In this document: positions 23,358 to 35,900 of the stretch, piece by piece
Layout of the letters: each line of letters begins with the position of its first letter
How positions within the stretch are numbered: the stretch's first letter is position 1
Assembly (NCBI GenBank): GCA_903813345.2
Contig: CAIIXF020000005.1
Coordinates: 27,343,375-27,407,374 of the forward strand
DNA length: 64,000 bases
Direction of reading: 5' to 3'
DNA from: Owenia fusiformis
Lineage: Eukaryota; Annelida; Polychaeta; Sabellida; Oweniidae
Notes under the pieces: model-generated
What the model was told of the DNA's origin: nothing
Database searches by the model: none
What the model saw: the letters and a program-made list of their open reading frames with translations, nothing else
Program-made: the position numbers and the translations under genes

Positions 23358-26300
23358 AACACCATTGTACAAAATCAAAAGTGCTAAACTCTTCCCAGAC
23401 AGGCTGAAAACCATGCATGGTTAAAAAAATAAATATTTATAATATTTGTTAATATCCAAAATTAATTGTTTCTCTTCCAATTAGTTTCCAAAACCAACTC
23501 ATCTGGGAACTGATTTGGGATTTAAATATTTTCTTGACAAGACCAAGTGAAATTTTGTGTCACCTACAGGGCGTGAAAAGGCCCTAACGTCAATAGTTTC
23601 CAGTAAATTCAACATTTTCTTAACAATTATACAGTCGCTAGAATATAATGTAATTACGGCATTTGAGACGTTTGATTTTGAATTATATCAAAACTTTGTC
23701 ATGTTAGCTTCAAAGACATTGCTTTAGTTAACACTAATCCCAAAACTCCTTACGTGACAATGGTAGCAAGCAATAAATGTTCTAATCTCAAATAAAAGCA
23801 ACATCTCTGCTTACACAATGAATTGTACAACCTATACTTAAAAAGACGTCTGCGCAATCATATTCCTTGCCATTTCTCTGTAAAATTTGAATAAAATGCT
23901 TAATTTTCCTGCACTTCTATACATTTTAGTGTGTCTGCTTCGAGTTGACATAATCCAATTTTTGATAATTTCACTCTTTTCCACTCTAATCCATGCTTGA
24001 AAACATGTACATCACAGACTTTTACACGATGGATTCCTATATACATATATGCTCAATGAAATTAAATGAAAACAATCTGGATTTAGATGAAAACCAAGAT
24101 TTAAGGCTATTTCAAGACTTAACATGTCTAGTGGAGCACATCCTACAGGATTCCAAAATCTTCAAATCCTATCCACTTTGTAAATGACACGACGTTCAAG
24201 TTTAAAACGCAAATTATAGTAAAAAGGAGCTGTATTAGAAACATAAGCTACAATCACACTTACAGTTAACAACCTAAATTGGACGTATCTGTCAGAAAGT
24301 CAGACATATTTAAATTTGAGAAAGAAATGGCGAAGAATTAGAATTACCCGATGGACAATTTAGGTTTGGGTATCAAAACTATGTTCCCTTTTGAACTCAT
24401 ATTAGACACCACAAATCCTGAGTCAAGCCTGGGGCTTTTGTCATATAAGCATATACCTATGAGTCAAGTCCTAGGGGGTATACATCCTCTTAAATTAAAA
24501 TAATAAATATAAATGAACTGCTTTTAATTTCTATGTTATTTTAGGTGAATAATTGAAAAAGAATTGATGTCGCTTTTGTAATATCCGGGTAAAATCTTTC
24601 ATAAATCCGGGTTATTGATTCATATTAAAAGATGAGCCAACTCATATTATTTTCTTAAGATCCTTAATCTTTGATAATGTGAATTATATATACACATATA
24701 CAAATATAATCTAGCTGGGTCTTAAATGGCTAAAATAATATATCACTTTATCTGTCTCGTATCTACTATACATAAGACTATGTGTCTGTAAAAAAGTAAC
24801 AGTGGCTGTGTTTTAGAACAAATACAGGGAAACATGACAAATAGCAAGGAGTAAAGTAAACGGACATGAATCATTTCGTATAAATTATGTAGAAAAGCAA
24901 GAAAATTATTTACTCTGGATCATGGGCCTTAAATGATACTCATAGCAGTGCTGAAGCAAGAGAAAACAACTCACAACTGGTTGACTAATAATGCACAGTA
25001 AAGCTTTAAAATACCGTAGATCATCATTGGTTTGCCATTCTACCCTCTGACTATTTATACAGTTTTTTATATGAATTTGTCAGATGCTTTATCAGAGTTT
25101 GGGAATTGTGAATGTTAAATATAAGTTAATTTAAGGTACAAAAATGTAGTGTCTTTTATATCATGAGATATAGGCTAAATCAAAGAATCATTTATAATTT
25201 AAAGAGTTGAGACAGAATGAAGCTTTTGTGAAGGATAGGTTTTAAAGATCATTTCCATTATACTTGATAACTCCCAGTGGGAGAGTAATGCTAGCTGAAA
25301 TAAACACCAGTTTCCCTTAAAATGTTGAAACACCTTTTTTCATTCCTGATGAATTTATTGACAGATAGACAAAATAAATATTCAACTCGGTGCTTGAAAA
25401 GTACGTCTGCTAATGCTTATTTCACTAAATTTCTCCGTAAAATTTGACTGAAGTGCTTAAATTTTTTACACATCTATACAATTTAGAGTGTCCTCTACGT
25501 GCCTGTTTACTTTATTTCTCCCTAATTCCTCAATTTTCTAGTCTATTTTACATTTTAAAACATGCCAGTCATAACATTAACCTCATGGGAACTCTCAATA
25601 GGACAAGAGATCGTATGTAAGATGGTATCATAGACAAGTAAGAGTAGACATTAATTATGGTTTTTATTCAGCAGGACAGCTCAAGTGATGTTTCATTGAA
25701 CATCAGTTAAAGACATCATTCAACTCTCCAACGTGTCAATCAAACTCAGATACGATCAAAGCACGGTGTGAAAGTTTGCATATTCAATCAACTCATTTTA
25801 ATTACGACTTTATTTGTGGTTTACCCTAACTGTATAATTTATTTAGCTTTACAAACTTTTAAAAATCAAGTGGTTTCAATTTAGCAATCTTAAGAAGGAA
25901 AGTTAACCTTAATTCCTTTGCTCTTCCACATGGCAGAAAGGTAATTGGAATTCTAATCAAATAAAATCATCAGATGAAATCTATCCTGTGTCTACATGTT
26001 TCCGTTTGCATATAACATTTTCCATCTAAGGTAGCTGAGAATATCATTAACATGACAGAAATGATCAGTCTAGTTTAATATTGTCCCAAAATGACCTTTT
26101 AAATTGAATCGAATTACTTGTATTTTTTCTCTCAAAATAAGAACATTGATGAATGAGAGAATAATTTTATACATTTCTAGCTTCTATCCTTATAGTAAGT
26201 GCCCATTCTGGTATGCCAGAGCCCCTCTTATCTGCAGTTTGCGAGAGATTGGAAGGGTAAAGACAAAGGGGGCGCAGCTATCGCAATGGTTAGTGCCCAA

Positions 26301-26385
26301 GGAGATTGTTTCCCATTCCATTGCCTGAACACAAAATATAGGTACATATATTCCAGCTATGGCAGACAATATGGCTCTCTAAATA
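23358..26385. other. Intergenic between Wnt2 and ST7, no gene seen
   Basis: AT-rich, without arrays or long frames. The last part is the presumed ST7 3' downstream region. Confidence 0.55.
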
Positions 26386-26391
26386 TTTATT
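26386..26391 (-). promoter_or_regulatory. st7: Candidate ST7 polyadenylation signal
   Basis: The only AATAAA on the minus strand within the first 360 nt after the ST7 stop codon. Inferred from motif and distance. Confidence 0.4.
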
Positions 26392-26747
26392 TTCAATCTC
26401 ATCAATTGATGATGAATATATTTGATTAGAAACAATAGCCATTTTTGAACCAAATTATTATTTTAAAATTTCTAAATTCATTCTTTGGCTTATTCTCCCC
26501 TATGATGTCTAAATGATCAAGAGGAAAATTTCCAGAAAATATTAAAGAATACAAGGTATAAATATTTCTGGGCCACCATTGTTTGAAATGAATCATTCTC
26601 AATATACCATTATGCCATCTATATTTCTCACTTAAAGACGTTACTGTATAAGGCTGAATGGAAAATGCAGAAAATGATTAGTTTTGGTTACCCATTGCTT
26701 TTGTTTGACATCACCTCTTAAAAGAGAGCTTCATCTTCACTCTCAGT

Positions 26748-26924
26748 TTACAATAAATCTCTGATCTCACCAGACGACTCATACGGATGACTTTCTATAT
26801 GGTCATTTCCTCTGACATCACCACGGTTATTGATCACATATTTAGCATGTGTTCCTTCCACTTTGATGACTGGTTGAAGAGGGTCAGCATGGTAGATTTG
26901 AATCTTTGGGGCTGGGCTGCTAAA
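26748..26924 (-). CDS. st7: ST7 exon 14 (terminal exon)
   Basis: Acceptor TTATATTGCAG, phase 0; encodes [15 protein letters not shown].. to GEIRDLL and TAA at 26750-26748. The frame and splice site are good, but this hydrophilic tail does not resemble vertebrate ST7 C-termini, which themselves differ by isoform. An intermediate exon in the 4-kb intron cannot be excluded. Confidence 0.75.
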   Translation of the reverse strand, partial: FSSPAPKIQIYHADPLQPVIKVEGTHAKYVINNRGDVRGNDHIESHPYESSGEIRDLL

Positions 26925-29900
26925 CTGCAATATAATCTAACTAGGCAGAGGTGAGTTTATAACTAGACTCTGCGCGCAGGTTAAGTTTTGATGGAAGGAG
27001 ACCCATCTTTCAAACCAAAGTGTAACTTCTACTGTCAATAAAGCTGTTCACTTGGGCTGAAATGTGCCCAAGTTACATAAATTGCAGCACTCAAAATGCT
27101 GCACTATTTCTCTTTTTCTTTTTGTTCAGTGTCACTTATATGAGGAAACACAGCTCAATTATCTGAAGAAATGCTTGTAAATAATGTCCTTGATCAATCA
27201 TAATAAAATTATAGTTTTTAGCATCATATTGAAACATAAATCAAGCTGAACTATAAAACCTTCTTAACTCTAATGTATCATTGTGGCTATTTTGATGTAT
27301 ATTTTACAGCAATAATAAATAAATAGGTAGGGAAATAATACAAGCAAACCAATGTGGTTAATTTAGAATATTTCCAAAATATATATTTATATACCATAGA
27401 CAATTCTAGCCAGCGCCGGCCTTTTATCGAGTTAGCAGCACTCTAGTAATCGCCGGAATAGGTCAGCAGTCATAGGTCAAAGACAAATCACAAGAAGTGC
27501 TGTGACCTGGGTTTGAACCCAAGACCTCTACTTTTCAGCCTGATTGAATGTCAAAACTATAGTCAGATTTGATCTTTTGAGAACTTGTAGATGATTTTGA
27601 AAAAAATTGGTGAATTTGAAGCAAGTTGAAAAAAACTTTTGGACCTTTTTTGACCTTGAAAAGGCTAAGACTAGACTTTATAGAGATTTTTGGATGGAAA
27701 ATCATGAATGGCTGCCTAAACATTCACCCAGAAAGCCAAAAAGCTAATCAGGTAGAGATTGTCATACAAAGTATCATCCCTGAAATCGCTCTGTCAAATG
27801 ACTCACCTGATACAAGATTAAAATTGAGTTAAGTTTTTTGAGACAATTTTTTAGTCCTTTTTTGAATCATATTTGGAACATCAGAGCATCTACCTACATC
27901 TCAACAAGATAATTGTGCTCCTATCAGAATCTTTTTTATTACATGGATTTTTCTGAGAAAAATATTACAAAAAGTTATCCTATTAAATACATGATAATTT
28001 AATGTTTATTCAACCACTTTTATTACATAACCTCAGTGGTAGTATTTCCTGCTAAATTGTTTTGCCACCAAATAAGTAAAATAAAAATTCACATAAAGCT
28101 AGGCAAGGTGTGTCCGATTCCAGCCAATCCAAACACCCAATCTCAAATAACTGCATGCTATTATATAACCAACAATTCACCCAAGGTCACTCATTCTAGA
28201 TTCTATTAAAACTGATAAGCCGATAAGTTCACATTTGAGTAAAATTCTATAAACAGTATCATAGTGGATAACAATATTCTTTCTGACGTTGTTTCCTAAA
28301 ATTAACCATTGCTGCTGGTACATCTTGTGCAAATTTTTAAGCAACGCCTTCAGGGAATGGTCAGGGCTTAAATCATAGGCCAAGGGAAAAGTAATAGTAA
28401 GCTGTATATAGAAGAGACAGGTCCACAAGTAAGATTGAACATTTTTCAAATTTTTTTAGTCTTGGCACTAGTTCTCCTTACTGGTATCAAATTGTATTCC
28501 CAAATCTCTCCAAAATCTTCTTCAAAGTGTTTTTCAAACTTATATCATTGTTTTTTTCAAATCTTTATCTAAAAACTGCATATAATACTGCATATAAAAC
28601 AACAACTATGGATATCTGCAATTGCCTGGCAAGCTGAAACTGATTGCCACTGTTGGAGGTCAGGGAGGTCAGCAGTGACCAATCAGATCACTTGTTTACT
28701 AATGAACTTGCCAGGCAATTGCAGGTTTTCAGAAATTCTCTCTTTTAGACATCATTATTCACTCTATATCGTCTGACTGAGTTTCAATCTTAGGTAAGAG
28801 CTACAAACTATCAATTTTCTATCAACTCCTCGTGGCTTTTTGAAAATAATACACTAAATATTGTTGAAATCTCCATCTTAACAAGTGGTCTTAGTCAGAG
28901 TTGTTCACCTGTCTCTTCTATATACGGCTTACTCTATTACTTTACCCTTGGCCTATGGCTTAAATCATTAAACAATCAGAGAGGAAATAAACATTTGAGA
29001 AGGTACAAGCTACTCACCTAGGCTAAAAATTGCCTAAGTTATAGAAATGAAGGTTAATATAATTAACACTAAATTTCAAACTACCATTCTTGACATATGC
29101 AGCTATATGATACGAGGAAATGCTTGAAAATGATGCATTTGATCTATCAAACTAAAAATATATTTTTGTAGCATTATATTGCGACATAATTCATACTTAG
29201 TCATAAAATCTTGTTTACTGTAACAAATGTATTATTTTGCCTATTTTGATGTATAATTTACAGCAATAATTATAAATACTAAATTAAACAAGGACACACG
29301 AGTGCATAACATGACCCCACCAATGGGTGATCATGTAGATTTTTCATCTTCAGTGCCCAACACAAATCAGTCGATGGGACACGACTTTAAGACAAAAAAA
29401 ATCAATATGGCCACATTTACATTTACCCAAAATGCCCCAAAAATAACATGTTTTAGATTTTCATTCAAAAATCATACCTGGAATATAAAATGGATCCTTC
29501 AAAAGGATTGTCTGAAAAGGCTTAGACAAGACTTTACAGAGATTTTTGGATGGAAAATCAAAAATTACTGCCTTAACATTCACCCAGAATGCCACAAAAC
29601 TAATCAGGTAGAGATTGTCATACAAAGTATCATCCCTGAAAATTTGAAATTGCTCTATCAAATGGCTCACCTGGAAATGTGTTGACAAAACTTTGAATAC
29701 GATACGATTAGAAAACACCAAAATGGCCAACAATAAAAAAGCAGAGTAAAATCTTTGTCCATTTTTAACAAAATTATTGCTTACAACTACACTGTAAAGG
29801 GTGATATGGGATTTTACAAAACAAGACACTTGAAATAACCTAGGGAGATCACTGATAGGGTAATATGAAAATGGATCTTCTAAAACTGATGAATATTTTA

Positions 29901-32900
29901 AATAAGGATTTGTTTATGTGTTGTTTCCTAAAATTAACCCTCGATGCTGCTCATCTCGTGCAAATTTTGGAAAACAACACTTTAAGGAATGGTCATTCCA
30001 CATTGCACTGAGTCAGGGCTTCAAATCTCTTCAAATCTCGCACATCGCAAAATATTCTCTACTATGTCACCTAAAAGATACAAAATCACTAAAAGAACAT
30101 ATTTTCAGTGAAATATTTTGTAAGGGTGAAGTTGGCAAAGCATCAATTTCAATATGTAGAGTCAAGTTGTCAACTTGACAACCACATAAGGAGTAACCTT
30201 GGATGCAGTGATTGGTGATATAATGCACTGCAGCTATGTGAAATACTGTGTTTGGACTGGCTGGAATCTGACACACCTTGCCTAGGTATGTGTGAATCGA
30301 TTTTAAGGGAACTTTTTATCTGCCATGTTATCTGACCTGAATTAGCAACCTGGTGGTGAAATGGGTAACTACTTACTGGCTAACTACAGACTTACTTAGT
30401 TCACATTTTTTATTAAAATGAACAGTCTAAATTAACTCAAACTGATCTGAATATATTCTGTTATGTATCTTATATATCTTTAGAGAATCACAAATACCAA
30501 TTTAAAATAGTGGTGTTGACAAAATAAAAATGGCAGACCACAAGAACCAATCCAGGGGGGTTTCTTAACCCCCTGGCCAAAAATCTTTCAAAATCATGCA
30601 GTTTTTTACCATTTAGAGCACTTTTCAAGTGATTTTTGGCAAAAATTGTCAAAATTTACGACGTACATGTATACTCATGATTTACTAATTTTAAGCCTTA
30701 GTAACATTTGGTCTATGGCAGTCGTAGCTTCACAAAATTTATATAGAAAATGGACATCGTAATGCTTATCCCTATATTTTATGCTGCATATTTCTCTCAA
30801 TTTTGGGAAGCTACATCCACAGTATGGTTGCTGTAGATCAAATGTGTCTGAGACATTAGCCTCATTTTTGGCCTCATACTATTATTGCCTCATTAATATC
30901 ACTTACTGTTTTAGCAATGTGTCCCATAGGTTCTGGATACTGGTGTGTGAGAAGCGCAAGGAGCGCAGTGAATGAACACAAGCCCGCAGTGAATAGAATA
31001 AAAAATGGCAACTCCTTTTTTGGGTAGACAGAAACCTCGTGAAAGGCTGAAAATATAAAAGAAAAATCACGCAATACAGTAAAGGCCAGTCGCAATCATT
31101 GTAACTCTAGTTAAGATTATAAATGCTTACTCTTTCATTTAGTATAAATAGTTGATAAACTGACTAATATTTCCAGCAAAATGAAAGAAGTTAATGAAAA
31201 GGATTACACATCAAATTTATTTAAAGATGTCATCTTGGAGTTGCAGAGGAACTTGATGAAATGCCAACAAGTGTCTTTTCATTGATTTGTCTTGCATCAG
31301 GATCAGAGGCACCATACCCAGGCATTATATGAATCTCCTAATTTAAAATACCAAAGTCGTCAGTCTTGAAAGGGTTAAAAACAAATTGAAACATGATACC
31401 TGACAACCTGTAATCCTTTCTATACATCTCAAGCCACAATACATAAATTTCAAGACAGAACAAACATCGTTTCAACTCAAAAATGAGTGAATAATTGTAT
31501 CACCTTACCTGGTAAAAGCTCTTTGTCTGCAGTTTCTGTGCTTGTGGGATAGGGGTAAAATAGATGTCCTTTCTCTAGAGGATATGGTATCATTCTAAAT
31601 GCTGGAAGTATAAAATACATCATCATATAATACATCATTTGAGATTTTTCTCACATGTCACGTTTTGAAATGATCAAATGGAGGAGTGGAATATTGAAGG
31701 ATTCGAACATGACTGTAATCACGCCTTCTATAAACTGTGAACAAAGTCAATGCTTCAGCTGGGTTATATTCGAGATCAATGGCCCAGCTCTGTACTAGTG
31801 TTTCGTTCAGTGCACTCAATGGTCAGTTCAGGCTGTTTCGTTCTTTTCGCAAAATTTAATTTTTATATGGATGATTTTTTTGTTTCTGGGCAATATAGAA
31901 TTAATTTCAATAATGATCAATGTAGTAGATATGCGGGAAACCAATAAAATAGGCCGAAATGTCAATAAAAAAGTCGGGGTCAGGTGGTAAGTAAACAAAT
32001 TGGAACAGCCAAACGCTCAACCGGAAGTAGAAATGACAAAGGTGGAAATGACATCAAAATTGACAATTTTGCAATGTTCTGGTGAGTTTTCATGGTCGAA
32101 TCGTAATATAGACCTCAGAGCAGGGCTACTAGTTTCGAATACACCCCTTAGGTCTAGGCACAAAAGCTTCCGAACCCCTCACAGAAAACGTTTGTGCCAA
32201 GAACTGTGGGGTGTATTCGAAACTAGTAGCCCTGCTCTTCGGTCTATATTTCTTAAATAAAGTTAACAGACATGACATTGACACTCCATATTGTTAACCT
32301 CTTGACTACCTGGAGTGACTAGATTTCTCGTTACCTCCGAAATGACCTGGAAACCCAGAGCGACAAGAAAATCTGTCACTAAAATTACTCTCATTTGAAC
32401 AATTTTTTATCCAATTTACAAAAAAAAAAGGTTTTAGAATATGTAGAAATAATCTCTGCCATTTAATTTTACCAAGTTGAGCATCTAAAGTTGTAAAGGT
32501 ATGTAACAAAATGTCAAAAGGTGGCAAAAAATAAAAAATTCCTTGGTTTGAATCGACTTTAGAGCCTGGGATTCAAGAGGTTAAGATATATCACAAAACA
32601 AGGACCTTTATTCATACCTTGGAGAGAACATGACACGAAATAAAATGAAATGGCATGAAATTATGTAAAATGGCATGAAATAATATGAAATAGCATGAAA
32701 TAATATAAAATGACATGAAATGATGTAAAATGGCCTGGGATTATATTAAATGGCCTTAAATAATATGAAATAGCATTAAATAGTATAAAATAGCATGAGC
32801 ACATGACTCTAAAAATACATACTTCCTTCCCAAGTACAATGTAATAAGTTGAGAGCCCCTTCAACTCTCTTCCAATGCTGTAGATGGAAGAATGAGTATG

Positions 32901-35900
32901 CTATGGCTTCACTGTCACCCCGTTTGAGGATATGTTCAGGTGGAAGGATCAGACTTTTCATCTCTAATAGATACTGCAATTAACCAATGTGTAACAGTTA
33001 ATGGAAGATATATAAAGTTTAAAATTCTAGCCACATGAGAGTTAAAATCTATTTACTTTGGACAAATGAGGATAAAACTCTAATTTTGGCATATAAGAGT
33101 GAAACATTATGAACTCATCATATGGGTAATATAAGGGTTAAACTGTACTACTTAATATTACCTGTGGCAATGGCCTTAAGGAATGTCAAAAGATGTCCAA
33201 AACATCAATTTAATTGTATATTAGTACTTTAACATGTAAAAATTCCTTCAAATATCTCTACATTGAGCTCATGAGAGTTAAATGTTACTTACTTTGGGAA
33301 CATGAGGGTTAAACTCTACAGCTCTGTGTATTGCCTCATGAGAGTTAAATGTTACTTACTTTGGGAACATGAGGGTTAAACTCTACAGCTCTGTGTATTG
33401 CCTCAACTGCATTCATTTCTGCTGTACTAAGGCCTCTTTTTGAAGCTATATCAGGGGAGAATTTGTCAGCAACCTGTCTTGCTTTAAGCAGTGCTGCCGT
33501 GTAGCATATTGTGGCTGATTTTGGGAGACTGATATCTGCAAAAAGTTGATGTTCAAAACTTTATCTTATTTATAAAGCACGCATTGAATGATCACTAGGG
33601 CAGGGCATTTGTACTGAAAGGAGCATTTTCAGTACAAATTGTACTAGTTTTGTTTCAGTACAAATCTTATTATATTTATGTACTGAAAAATGCACTGAAT
33701 TTTTTAAATACATCTTTTTATACTAATTCAGGACTTTCAGGTAGATATTTTTGAATTTTTTTTCTCAAATATTCAAATTCTCCGCCATTTTTCAAAAAGT
33801 TGAAATTTTCTAATCATCAAATATTCAACCATACATTTCAAAAAAGATTATCTTTTTAACACCAATGCAAATATTGAACAAAGGACACACTATTTCAATA
33901 ACAAAATGCCATATCTAATGTGCCACTTCAATGTTTTAGCATATCAAAAACATCTTGCAACCTAAGTGACGTCATCATGTGGCAAAAACTTTTTGAAAAT
34001 GTTTTCAACTTCAACTTCAAAAATAAGTCTATAAATAAGACTACAATATAACCCAAAGTGGTTTAAACTTTATATGGGGCCTTTAAATTAATGTAATGTT
34101 ACCATCATATTTTCCCAGCACTGCTTGTACATCAGCATATGCCTGTAGTTCTAGTAAAGCCTCTATCAGGTTTTCGTGGATATTAAATAAGTTAAGACAT
34201 GGGAAGTCCTTCATCAGCTGTAACAAAAAGAAAAATTGAATTATTTTTATTAATGTTTAATCATATGTGCTACATGATATGTGCTCCAACACCTCAACAA
34301 GATCGTATAATGTATAATGAAGTCTTGCTCAACTTTCACAAGCATCTCCCTCGGATATACATTTAGTATATGATATATAATGTAGTTCATAAAAACTTTG
34401 AACATTGTTCTCTAAAAATGTTACTTGAATTTTGAATTTGGTATATGCTTCTGACCAACATCACCATAACAACCATAATGTCGATATTCTGAGGCTTTAT
34501 ACCATGAAAAGTGAAGGATATACTTGAATAACGTTAATCTAGAATTTGTAGCAATTTCATTCTTGGACAATCCAACCACAATATCTGTAGCATTTATATC
34601 TTTTCCGGAACAAAGATGGACTAGTAATAAGTGAAATTAATGATGTGACCTGTATTGTGAAAGATTCATACTGACTTCTGTTGTATTTGATCCACTTGCT
34701 TTAAAAATACATCACTAAGTATTGGCACTAAGAGAATTAATAAGAAATTTGAAAATCCATGAAAGATTCGAGAAATATCTCCCTCGTGGTGAACTTACAT
34801 CTCTAAACATCTTCACAGCTTCTCTAGTTTTGCCCAGTTTCCGGGCACACATGGCAAGTCTTCTCTTTACATACACCAGGATGTTACTGTCTCTCCCTAC
34901 AAAACAAGTCATTTTGAGCCATGAACCAATGAGCAATGTCAATGAAATGCTACAGTGCAGAGTTTTTCTCAATTGCCTGGTACGCAAGCCTTCTCTTTAC
35001 ACATCAGAATGTTACTATCTCTTCTAACAAAAGACAAGGCATTTATACCAAGCAAAGGACTAAATTTAAGTATCTGTTCTTCAATTACAATTCTTCTTTT
35101 AAATAATTCATTGCCTTGTTTCCTGCAAGCCACGTCTCTAAAAGGCTATGCAATTGGATATGATTTCACTTTACATCATTTCTTATGTACTTTAAAGAAT
35201 AATTGATTGTCTTAGTTATTGCAAAATGTCACCACCTGTAATTTTTTAAACACATTAACCACCATCCACAAAAAGTTTGAAGATTCCACCACTTCTGGTG
35301 GTGATATTATAACATATTAGAATGTTAATTCATATCTTAAGCCACATGTTTTTCTCAAAAGATGTCAGGCTAGATGTACAGTATGTATTATGAAAACTTA
35401 ATATATTCATCATTTGAATCGAGTGATTAATGATTCTAAATTGAATTCCATATAATTACAAGCGTGTGTTTCCAGCCTATCTATTCTAATGCTTGCTTAT
35501 TTTGCTCTTTTCAACTTTATTTTGCATTTCAAATCACAGTCAACTTACGGTGTATGATTTCCTGTGTTGAGTTATTGTGCTGGGTCTGTTGACTTTTTCT
35601 GTAGTTGGTTTCTGCACTTTTGTAAGCCTGTTTTAGAAGCTTCTCAGCCTTCAAGTGAAAATGTATTTACAGTATGTAATAAAGTAAAACATGTGAAGAG
35701 TGGACACCTATGGAGCCACAAAAATGGGTTCACTGTGATTTTATAAACAGAAGTCACCAGAGGAGTAATATGTGCTGAGAAGGGGTGTTCACTAGATTCA
35801 GGTGTTCACTAGAGAGAGATGTGTTCACTAAAACAGGTTTCACAATATTATTATCACAGAGTGTTGAGTTATTGTTGCTTCTATAAAATTTACAAAACTT

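Noticed and set aside
27400-27535. Possible tRNA-derived SINE (GGTTCAAACCC on the minus strand)
   Set aside because: A B-box-like motif is present but I find no A box at the right distance and no clear ends.
29302-29829. Frames of 122-127 codons on both strands
   Set aside because: They are parts of a non-coding block duplicated at about 27530-27830, where the frames are broken differently.
32000-32260. 86-codon plus-strand frame
   Set aside because: Its second half is the arms of the hairpin MITE at 32107-32248.
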